Positions 1 through 8,589 of a stretch of 22,879 bases of DNA are shown here, one piece after another. Source of the DNA: Choristocarpus tenellus KU-1152 (lineage: Eukaryota > Phaeophyceae); NCBI GenBank assembly GCA_964200185.2, contig CAXNAD020000274.1, forward strand, positions 1 to 22,879, read 5' to 3'. Below the pieces are notes generated by a model. It had not been told where the DNA came from. It worked only from the letters and a program-made list of their open reading frames with translations, and ran no database searches. Numbering within the stretch: the first letter of the stretch is position 1; the number at the start of each line of letters is the position of its first letter. A program made the translations under genes and the position numbers.

Positions 1-133
1 TAACCCTAACCCTAACCCTAACCCTAACCCTAACCCTAACCCTAACCCTAACCCTAACCCTAACCCTAACCCTAACCCTAACCCTAACCCTAACCCTAAC
101 CCTAACCCTAACCCTAACCCTAACCCTAACCCT
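1..133. repeat. Telomere, (TAACCC)22
   Basis: The window starts with 22 uninterrupted, perfect copies of the hexamer TAACCC, the C-rich strand of a TTAGGG telomere, so position 1 is the chromosome-end side. There are no variant hexamers. The change to unique sequence at about position 133 is abrupt. The number of repeats in the assembly is probably truncated relative to the real telomere. Confidence 0.98.
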
Positions 134-1299
134 GAGTGTAGGATGTAGAACTGCTGCTTCTAGTGTTCAATGTGTGTACGTGTATGTGGTAGATAAAATA
201 CATTGTGCCGTACCAAATACTGTCTGTACTTTCTGTATGTTCTATGTATTATATAATGGAGGTAGGCAATGTATTGTTTAAGTGTTGTGTGTACCATGTC
301 GCACAAATCACGTGTATATAATATTAACCACTACTGCACACATACATCTTAATTTGTCTTGTGAGAAACATGGTGATGTGCAGAAAGCATTGATGATTAC
401 ATTTTTCATATTGATTGTTGGTCAAGGAGCTGACGTAGTCAGTGGAAGGTGGCTGTAAAGTCTATCACCCCTCAGACCAGCTAAACCCTTGAGAAGGGGT
501 AGAAATGTGCCCATGCTATAAAGAGGTTTCGCCAAGGTTGGTGAAGGTGGAACTGCTCACCATCATAGGCACATAAGGTAGTTCCAAGTTAACCACATCA
601 AATCAAAATTGATGCCATTGCACGGGTCCTTGCATGCATCTACTTGTACTTGTTTGGAATTTGTGTTTTGTCCTACACGCACATCTTAGTCTCAAGGTTG
701 AAAGAACAAATGAGTATATATCACCTCATGATTCTCTGCAACTTCCTGATATGTGTGGACAAATGCACATCTCAAATCACTTGTTTCATGTGCACGTAAG
801 AAACTTAAAATACAGTTCCCTCTATGGATGTAATTCAAGCAGTGTTGCAACGCGGCGAATATGAAGCTTTGCCAAATGAGAATATTCAACCTAATCATCA
901 GAAAATATCTCTGATCCTAGCCATGGATGCTCACTTCTATCAGCCTATCATGTTGGGAAGGGTACTACAGTTGGCCTGCAGTACACTGCTCTAGGAGAGG
1001 GTGAATACAGTCCCACTGCTATGAGCAAAACCTGTTGATTGGAGGCCAGCAGAACAGCCTCAGAAAGCTAATGCAGTGATCAAATACAGATAAGCAAGTG
1101 GTATCCGTTGTGCACCGGGAACGTAGTCATCAGTTCTCCCCCTGCTACTTCCCTTCAAAGTAATGCTTCTGGAGTGGTGTTGCCATGGGGCAGAGTGAAG
1201 TGCAGCTCTTTGATAGATTAGATGTGTACAAGACAATCTACACGTTTGACCTCCTATGTCAGGCGCTCGTTTGATTCGTTTCAGATGTACTTGCCCCAG
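134..1299. other. Subtelomeric unique DNA, no convincing gene
   Basis: AT-rich sequence between the telomere and the end of the first gene. I see no satellite array, no degenerate telomere repeats and no ORF with coding character. The 76-codon plus ORF near 634 and the 68-codon minus ORF near 898 have low-complexity hydrophobic or cysteine/histidine-rich translations typical of noncoding DNA. The part nearest 1299 probably includes the 3' UTR of the minus-strand gene. I saw no clear AATAAA on that strand. Confidence 0.5.
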
Positions 1300-4200
1300 T
1301 TACACCAAATTTTTGGCAATGGTTAGGGAAGAAGCCGAAGCCCTCGACAGTGCTTTGACAGACTCCCTCCGTCCCTGATTTTAAAGTACACAAAATTCTA
1401 ACATGGTTGGAGCTTGTCTATCAAACATTTTGATCTGTTATCACGTTTGAGGTGACCCTTTCCACTCTTTGGTACACATAAAATCACACTCAGCAGTACT
1501 GCATTTCTCATATATCAATGCTCATTTTGTTTCACGGGGACTGGACAACAAGAAATGTCAGCTTGAGAATCTGTACAATACCAAGAGGTAAAACCTAATT
1601 GAATTGAAGAAACAACCCATATTGAAGTCCAAAACCATTGTCAATATTGCAAACTACCTAGCATCTGACACCTATTTTGTACATTAAGATTAAATGCATA
1701 CACTTATACCTCCTCCATCTTGTCCATACTGTTGACGCAGTCTTCTGCAACCTTAGATGTCCTTCGGACTGCAGAAATACTCTGACGCAAACTCTTCATG
1801 ACACCCTCAACTTCGTCCCTGCCATAGCATGGAGTACATAGTGCATTTTCGATTATCTGGTTGAGGAAGGTGAAAGGTTTAAGCTATGAAAATGTTTGCT
1901 GAAGAATATAGTTTCAGTCTTTCTGCTTTGTCGTCAGTAGACACCAGTAGCCCAAAAAAATATACACCAAAGATTCACAACTCACAAGGATACCCTCTTT
2001 GTAGCAGCACGGTTGAAAGTAGGGTTGATACCCTGTGGCTGAGGTGCCTCTAGATCCCATTGTTCCATTGGACCGTCAGAGTCCATCTTGTGCAAGGTCA
2101 GCTTGAAGGTTTTGGGACTGTTGCCGTTTGATTGATCAGCCTGCTCAAGCTGGAAGTGTGAAGGCTCATTCGATGAGGAAATGAATTAAGAACATTTTAC
2201 AGATGTTTGAGTTTGAACAACTTGGTCACACATTCCAAATATAAGGGTGGACGCTTTCTAGTGAGTCAAAGTAGATGAGAGAGGCCCAGAGTTGCATTTT
2301 AAGGATGCCGGCAAGCATGTGTAAAATACATCATTTTTTGCAAATACGTATAGGATACTATATGCATTGTGTCAAAACGTTTCAGACAACAGAGAAACCA
2401 ACTCTCTAATGTAAAACTTAGCACTTCATCCATAGAAATATGAGTGAATTTCGAAAGATTGAAAAACTAGCATATAATGCAAAATAGCCAAAAACTGGGT
2501 ACCTCTCGCTTGCTTAGGACCAGTTCAAGAATCTTTCGCTTTCAAGATTAGGTTGATAAGCCTTTGATGTGGTTGAACTTCAAACTTCTTCAACTTGCAG
2601 TCTAGTGAATGTGCTTGGAGTTCACTACTACTGATTCAATTCGCCACCCAGTTTGGACCTTTTAATTGTTAATATAGAGAGGACCAAGATTCATGTTCCA
2701 CATCTCACTTTCCAGCAAAGACCCTAGCTCATCAAACATTGAACTCCAGGTATCTTGCCAACCATGTGCAATTTGACTAACATACAGGTATTGTTCTTTG
2801 CACATCTAGTTTACAGGAGTACGTGACCCTTGCCATTTCGACTACCAATACACAGTTACAACTATCATGGTCCATGATATTTTCGTTTATCAGACAGAGT
2901 CGGTTTGGTACTGGGTCAAGACAGAGCTACAACAATGTAGGTACATTCCAATCATAGATTCTATCACTGTAACAACTATCCATACAAAGAAAACCAGGGC
3001 TTTTCATTGGGCAGGCAGTTAGCATGTCCACTGTGGCTATATGACTGGGGGTCAGGCTGCAGCTCAGTCATATTGAAAAGGTTGATGGTTTTGGATTCGG
3101 ACATATCAGAACTTCGTTGTAAAAAGCCAACCATCAGCCCTGGTCGTGTTGAGTAGTGACCGCCATGGACTTGTCCATATTCCAACTTAGTTGTACATGA
3201 CAGGACAGTGGACCTAGTCAGGTTGGGTAGTGACAACCATAGACTCGGCCATGATAGAGTATTTTATCAATGGCTGACCAAGTACATATATTTCTTACAA
3301 TCTCACTGGCTGCCTCATTGCTATGAGTCACTAGTTACTATTCACTCTACTCATATCTTGTATCCTATCATACTACAAGTGTAAGAATTAAACACAACAT
3401 AACATATTAATTGATATTTCTGTACCAGACACAGACAGGTAAAAGTTCCAAGCGGACATGCTTCGGACATTGTGCGGACATGATAGAGAACGCTAGACCA
3501 GAGGACATCAACCAGTACAATTCCCAATGAGTCGAAGCTTTTAAGAGGGTAGAATCACGTCTATTTGGGGTCCAAAATCCAATGTTACAATTTTGATGTA
3601 GTTTTTGTTATTGTGTTCGTTAGCAAGTGTCAATATCCTTGCTCCGGACACACCTTTCATAGTCATATACATTCTACCTACTCTGAAATGTTTCGAAAAC
3701 AGAAAAAGGGTATAAAACACCAGTGGGAAACCAAGCCCCGAACAGACAAACAGGGCAAAACTCCTACCCTTTTAAATGTTTTGGGTCAATAGACATGGTT
3801 CGGACATGTTAGAGAATGGTTAACCCGGTCCAACCAGTGGACATGTACCAGCTCCACACTTAGTGAACATGGACTGGGATACGATTGAAAAAATGGCAGG
3901 ACTGGTCCAGCAGGCGGATGGTACCATTGTAATTTGCCAGTCTGGTAAAAAGCCCTAAAAAGCATTACAAAGTATGGTATTTAGATTCTCCATCTATCAA
4001 AAAATCCAAGCAGAAAATTTCTCCCTCACCTGAATCCTCTTCATGACAAATGATACGGTGGCCTTCCTTGTAACCTCAGCCAACACTTGTTCAGGTGTCA
4101 TAGATAGAGTCTGAACCTGCCCTTGTCCTGCTGCTTTGACCTGGAAATCATATGCGGAGGTTTTCAGACATTTCTTTTTCCCCAAATATCAAGTCATTCT

Positions 4201-7200
4201 TGCAAAAAGGTTACTCTTCAAAATGCACAAATATTTTGCCTGTGTTTAAGGCGTAGAGGTTAGGGTTAGGGTTTATGACTTGATCAACACCAAACAAGTA
4301 TAATTCATGACTGAGACCTCAAGGTTGGCTGAAAGCATGCCAAGCCACATTGGTTACAGTAATAGGTTACAAAACTTAATAAAGACGAAATGGGTTAAAA
4401 CAGAGAACAGCAAAAACTGGCCTTGTTCCACAGCTGTGATGAAATAATGCATCTTTGCGTTGAAAATATGCTCAGCAGAAGTATGAACACAAGAAGGTAG
4501 AGAAATATAGCCTTGGTCACTAATATTTGACCCTGAAAACATTGAGTTTGAAATTCAAATCAAAATACTGCAAACTGTATTTGGCCCTCTGGCTACCCAC
4601 CTCCTTCTCCAACTTTTCCTTGCTAAGCCTCTCAAGAACCTTATCGAGAGGCACCCATAAAACGTCCAATTTCTCATTGGAGTCGATGTCGTAGGCAAGC
4701 ACCTAGAATGTGATAGTGAGATATTTTGTTTCGTGGCAGTTATTGGTTAGACTGGCTTAGTCTTTCCTTGTCTTGCACAAGCTATTGTATAGTTAAGCTC
4801 TTTTGCTACTCTGAGGTTTTCATAACAGTTTGACATCAGGCAATCAATCCAGGTTTAAAGTGAAGTCTGCACCACATCTCACAGGAACATTGAAAATCTT
4901 GGATACAAATGAAAATGACGATGTGTGAAAACTGTGCAAGTGATCATATTGCCTCAAGACAGTGTGGTAATCTTATTAGTGGACCAACCTTGGTACCGGG
5001 CTCAAATATTTTTTTAGTGGCCAGTACAACAGCATCCCCAATTTTGCTGTTCTAATGACTATTATAATTCTCATTTCAGTTCTATGTTGCAGCTCCTCCC
5101 ACAGGGAAAATATTTTGAGGTGAAGCACTGCAGGGCATGCACTCTTGCCTAGAGAGTTAGCTACCACTGGTAGAGCTCCTACAGCTCTAATAGTCAACTG
5201 CACAGAGTAGTGGTCAAAGTCAGGAACAATTTGAAATTCCGTCCTACAGCATAACAATCCACTCATTCTCGCCACACCATGTTGGGTTAGATGCAGTAGG
5301 TGATTTGGTATATGGTTAGGGTTGGAAAAATATTGTCCCGAGCTTGCTAGGCAATATTGAAATCACATATCTCATCACGTGCTTGTGCAATGCACAACTC
5401 TAAGAATTTTACTGGGAAAAATATCGACAAATTGATATGAATTCCTGGATCTTGATTGGCCAGCTATCATGTCCACCTCGTATGTTTGTTCTGACAAAAG
5501 TTACAAGTATCAGCAGCTTTTTATCCAGCTATATCAATACCCAGTTTTAAAAAATATATTATTATATGCTGACAAAATCACTGATGATGTATGATGATAA
5601 TAGTACTTCTTGTTGAAGAAAAGATAGGTTTGTAATTGGATTTCTGGATGGACAGGAGATTGATACAGAAGGGAGTGGGTAGAAAGATTCAGCGTGACTT
5701 TGTATTGAGAGAAAGTAAACGAAAGGTACCCAGAGTTGTATATTAAGGATTCCAGCAATATGTCCAAAATTCGACTTTATACAAATTGGTATATAGGATA
5801 TTTTCTGAATTGTGTCAAAAACTTGCAAACAATAGAGAAATCTACCCACTCAAGTCAAACTTTGCACTTCATCCATAGAAATAACAATATGAGTGAATTG
5901 CAAAAGATTGAAGAACTGGCTTTAAAAAGAATAAGCTTAAGAAAAAGAACTGCAAAATGGGCAAATCTGGGTACCTCTTGTTTTACTCTGGCTTACTACC
6001 CCTGCCCACCTTTCTTGAAATCTTAGTGGTAGTGTGATACATGATCTGGTTCAAAATAAAGGTATACCTGTGAAACAATGTAGTGCACCCAGTCACCGCT
6101 CATTGATAGCACTCACACTGGCAAGGATTTCTACATAATATAGAATCACTATGCATATAATCTGGACAACAACCAAGACGGGATCTATATTTTTCAAGAA
6201 AAGTAGTTCAGGATGTAAACAAAGAATTTTCTTCTTAGAGGGCACAGTTGCACAAACATATCATCGAGGTTGCTTGGCACAAACAAGGGTCTGCAACCGA
6301 TAAACCTTCCTTAGCATGATGGCATACCTGGAGGACATTTTCTTGTTCATGCTTCTGCATGAAAATCTCGACATCTTTTTTGATGCGCCAGAAAAGCTTG
6401 GTGCCTGAATACACTATCTTACATGTGGTGTCAGGTCCTTGGGTCCCTTGTCCCTTGTCCTGCTGTTGTTCTGTTGGTTTCATATGCTGAGAAGAAAAGT
6501 TCAAGTGCTGGTCACGTTTTGCTTCACTTGAGAAGACAATCTGGCACAAAGGACTGTAGATGGAAAAGGTTAAGCATCAAGTGCATTAGATTCCCAAGTA
6601 CCTCTTAGTGGCAACAATAGTGTGATATATTTTACCATACTTGACCTCAAATTGTGGCTATCAATATTCCCGTCTAGTACTCGAGAAACAGTGTTCCTGG
6701 GGAGATTTCTCTCTTGAACTGCTTAGTTAGTGATGATATGGTCAGCTTCGAAAATTGATAGGTGCATCTGGATATGGATAGACCACTTATTGTACTTCGA
6801 TTTTTCATGTTGGATCAGACATACGGAATATCTACATTTCGGAGAGTGGAATTAATGATTTGTAGGTATAAAAACACCTTAGACACACCATGAGGGCTGC
6901 TGTGTCACAGACTCCCAGCTGTCTCCTTCAATGCCTGGGTCAGGTGGTCCTGTTGCGAGAGCAGCAGCAGATATTGCTGCTACTTCAGATGTGACCTCTC
7001 CAGGCAGAGAAACCTCTGGAGGTGGTGTCTAGTATCCATGCCAGCAGTTGGGGTCAAGGGAGAGGGAAAGTGAGGAAAGCTTGTCCCTTAGTTTGAACCA
7101 GGGTACGCCATGGTATTCATTGAGGTTGTACTTTGTGGTGCTACCTATTCTGCATCAAAATTGATTTAATGATGATTTTGTCTATGCCTCTGCAATAAAA

Positions 7201-8298
7201 TGTGCAGCACATTCTTCGACAGGGTTGAATGTTGCTACTCCTTGAATTTGTTGTGCTGTGTCTTTGTCACCCACCGACTAGACAATTGCGTTATACCTTA
7301 CTGTTTCTTTTCTCCTCATGCTGCCCAAGTATACTATAAAGCAGGGTAAATGAAGTAGTGCGGTAGGTAGTATAAGTTTATACCTATAATTCCTTATCTC
7401 GTTGAAGGAATCAAACACCATTTGTTCAAAATCTTGCGATTGTGGTGGGTGCCGCACAAAATTTAGAGTGAAAACCTCAATAATAGCTTGTTCATAGATT
7501 TTTCGTCATACCCGTTAGAAAGCCTTACCGTAGCTCCTAAGTATGACCTCCTGCGGCCCATCGTTGGCTTGCTACCACGTCTACCTCCTTGAGAGCTGCG
7601 AGGGCGAGGATTTAAGGCATCCTCCTTTGCTCCGGGGGCAGATGCTGGGCGATTGTCACCAATGTTGCTGCTACGTCGACTGGTAGAACCTCGCCTGTGC
7701 ACAGTTTTCCGTTTGAAATCCGGACCAAATATGGGGGAACAGGCTATTATAACCAAGAGACAGTGGGGATTGAATGCTGGTTAGCAAAACCAGGGGTACT
7801 CAGGGATTGGCTGTTGAGGAGAATTCCAGGAGATTCCGCAGGAGTTGTCATACCCAGCAGACAACGAATGTCCTACCAATTATTATGATAGATACACTTT
7901 TTCGTGCAATACTAGCCTGTCGGGAGTCATATCGGCACTGCTGGGAGGTAGCCTCTCGCCATATGATCTACGCTCTGGGCTTGGGTCACAACCCGAAGTT
8001 TGCTCGTTTGCTGTCCCAATAGGTTCGGCTTTATCCGTGTTCGCATTGGCACTCGCTTCTGATGGACATGTAACAATGAAAGAAATGAGGGATCGAAGCA
8101 GGAACGATTGTAGATTGCGTAAGCTACAGGGCTCCACTATGAGTGCTATATATTGTGAGCACCTTCGCTGCTGACCCCCTTCGTAACGATCTTCTTCATG
8201 TGAGCGAGGAGTTGCTCATCGCTCATTTTTGCAGCCCCTTTCTCGTATTCTAAACGAAGAACTGTTGGGTCTACCCCTATTGACCCCGCTGCACCCAT
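1300..8298 (-). CDS. Orphan zinc-finger protein with possible N-myristoylation, 10 exons
   Basis: Minus-strand gene transcribed toward the telomere. Exons in order: 8298-8163, 7743-7529, 7028-6889, 6553-6328, 5051-4989, 4702-4601, 4140-4030, 2149-1994, 1856-1710 and 1374-1300, all GT-AG with matching phases, giving about 456 residues. The start is the ATG at 8298. It gives MGAAGS, with Gly2 and Ser6 as in N-myristoylated proteins. Residues 46-117 are basic and probably disordered, with four RRxS-type sites. Residues 164-187 form a C-x2-C-x12-H-x6-H finger. The next part contains GTKLFWRIKKDVEIF. Exons 5 and 6 (residues 240-294, from KIGDAVVLATKK to VLWVPLDKVLERL) could be a small beta barrel. 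The C-terminus (384-456) is charged and helical. I do not recognise the family. A nucleic-acid- or membrane-associated role is only inferred. Exons may be missing in the two largest introns, and the 3' end is uncertain (1300 or 1704). Confidence 0.7.
1704..1709 (-). other. In-frame stop embedded in a splice donor (alternative C-terminus)
   Basis: Exon 9 reads ...ATG GAG GAG GTA TAA. The same bases form the donor GAG|GTATAAGT. If the intron is retained, the protein ends here at about 434 residues. If it is spliced to 1374-1300 (acceptor TTTAAAATCAG, phase 0), the protein gains a further 24 residues beginning GRRESVKALSRA before a TAA. Both readings are consistent. Confidence 0.5.
2284..2516. 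repeat. Dispersed intron repeat, copy A
   Basis: Direct, diverged copy of 5729-5977. Shared blocks in the same order include CCAGAGTTG, TTAAGGAT, GTGTCAAAA, the identical 20-mer GCACTTCATCCATAGAAATA, TATGAGTGAATT, AAAGATTGA and CTGGGTACCTCT. Small indels separate the blocks. No terminal inverted repeats or poly(A) tail were recognised, so the element class is unknown. Confidence 0.75.
3138..3251. repeat. Tandem repeat, two diverged units, period 74 bp
   Basis: Units start at 3138 and 3212. The first about 40 bases of each align clearly: CCTGGTCGTGTTGAGTAGTG with CCTAGTCAGGTTGGGTAGTG, then GACcgCCATgGACTtGtCCAT with GACaaCCATaGACTcGgCCAT. It is intronic. Confidence 0.6.
3453..3860. repeat. 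Degenerate CGGACATG repeat cluster
   Basis: Two diverged blocks share TTCGGACAT..., GGACATGnTAGAGAAnG and CCAGnGGACAT...CCAG. A weaker third occurrence lies at about 3246 (CGGCCATGATAGAGTA). In one plus frame the block at 3797 reads FGHVREW, which resembles a phrase common near the end of LINE reverse-transcriptase ORFs, but no longer reading frame survives. Confidence 0.4.
4258..4275 (+). repeat. Interstitial telomere repeat (TTAGGG type)
   Basis: GGTTAGGGTTAGGGTTTA inside the intron between exons 6 and 7 of the minus-strand gene. It is in the opposite orientation to the terminal array. Confidence 0.85.
5052..6327. other. Intron between exons 4 and 5 of the orphan gene
   Basis: About 1.3 kb, AT-rich. 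Apart from repeat copy B and a short GGTTAGGGTTGG at about 5312, nothing is recognised. The overlapping minus ORFs of 77 and 95 codons at 5534-5849 are low-complexity and cover the repeat, so I treat them as noncoding. Confidence 0.5.
5729..5977. repeat. Dispersed intron repeat, copy B
   Basis: Partner of 2284-2516 in the same orientation about 3.45 kb away, in the intron between exons 4 and 5 of the same gene. Relative to copy A it has a 6-base insertion after CATAGAAATA and a longer purine-rich stretch before GGGCAAATCTGGGTACCTCT. It could be a non-autonomous mobile element or a remnant of an internal duplication of the gene. Confidence 0.75.
6328..7028 (-). other. Zinc-finger exons 3 and 4 of the orphan gene
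   Basis: Exon 3 (7028-6889) ends in TG just before a GTGTGT donor. Exon 4 (6553-6328) begins with T after a good acceptor (TTTTCCATCTACAG). The joined codon TGT is the first zinc cysteine. The finger reads CPLC, then 12 residues, His, 6 residues, His (final SSQHM). The x6 His spacing is longer than in a classical C2H2 finger and close to the matrin/U1 type. The phase match, plus the fact that the junction creates a metal ligand, strongly supports both exon borders. Confidence 0.75.
7972..8058 (-). other. Candidate extra exon between exons 1 and 2 of the orphan gene
   Basis: An acceptor with a pyrimidine tract (TTCTTTCATTG...CATCAG) lies at 8059. It is followed by a hydrophilic open frame beginning EASANANTDKAEPIG in the phase required by exon 1. 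A phase-keeping donor GTAGAT lies after 7972, and another (GTTGTG) lies slightly upstream of it. Inclusion would add 29 residues without breaking the frame. It may be an alternative exon or a chance open frame inside intron 1. Confidence 0.35.
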
Positions 8299-8565
8299 GG
8301 GTTTTTGCTCTTTCGTGACGTCGAAATTGTGCACTCTTACAGACGATGGACGTCTAGTTGTTTTTAGTTTATGGATGGATCTACTAGTGTCAGAGAGAGT
8401 AGGGGATATGTGTGAGGTGTGTTGGTTTGGTTGGAACCGTATTTTTGAGTTTGATGATTGGGTGAGAAATTAGTGTCTAACCATACATAGAATCAACACG
8501 AATAAATTCAAAAACTCCACCAAACTCCATTTTATATTACTTTCTCACTTCTCTCAACTGTACAG
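8299..8565. promoter_or_regulatory. Divergent promoter region shared by the orphan gene and RIF1
   Basis: Only 291 bases separate the two divergent start codons (8298 minus, 8590 plus). The stretch is AT-rich with T-tracts and no clear TATA box. A pyrimidine-rich tract ending CTGTACAG at 8565 looks like a splice acceptor, so the plus-strand gene may have an upstream noncoding exon here. Head-to-head placement is the only evidence for shared control. Confidence 0.45.
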
Positions 8566-8567
8566 CA

Positions 8568-8576
8568 ATGGCGTGA
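8568..8576 (+). promoter_or_regulatory. Minimal upstream ORF (Met-Ala-stop) before the RIF1 start
   Basis: ATGGCGTGA begins just 3' of the predicted acceptor at 8565 and stops 13 bases before the chosen start at 8590. The downstream ATG has A at -3 and G at +4, a strong eukaryotic context, while the uORF ATG also has G at +4. If it is in the mature mRNA it would tax initiation. Confidence 0.4.
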
Positions 8577-8589
8577 TATCTGGGCAAGG

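Larger units (their letters stand above)
2150..4029. other. Large intron of the orphan gene with degenerate repeats
   Basis: The interval between exon 7 and exon 8 of the minus-strand gene, about 1.9 kb. It holds copy A of a dispersed intron repeat (about 2284-2516), a two-unit 74-bp-period tandem repeat (about 3138-3251), and scattered blocks related to CGGACATGaTAGAGAA at about 3246, 3475 and 3800. A stretch near 3850-3950 is open in several minus frames behind a good acceptor, but no frame stands out. A missed exon is possible. Confidence 0.5.

Noticed and set aside
634-864. 76-codon subtelomeric plus ORF
   Set aside because: Its composition (His, Ser, Leu, Cys rich) and lack of any motif or neighbours suggest chance.
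1185-1274. 29-codon plus ORF starting MGQSEVQLFDRLDVYK
   Set aside because: It reads like protein but is short and isolated, lacks a donor or upstream exon, and lies next to the 3' end of the opposite gene. Not enough support.
3850-3950. Possible additional minus-strand exon behind the acceptor TTTTTACCAG
   Set aside because: More than one minus frame is open and none resembles the rest of the protein. It also borders the repeat cluster.
4976-5275. 99-codon minus ORF as a gene
   Set aside because: The supported coding piece here is only 5051-4989 and it is in another frame. The ORF is a shadow plus intron.
7697-8174. Plus-strand ORFs of 63 to 109 codons
   Set aside because: They lie antisense to exon 1, intron 1 and exon 2 of the minus-strand gene, with no splice or start context of their own.
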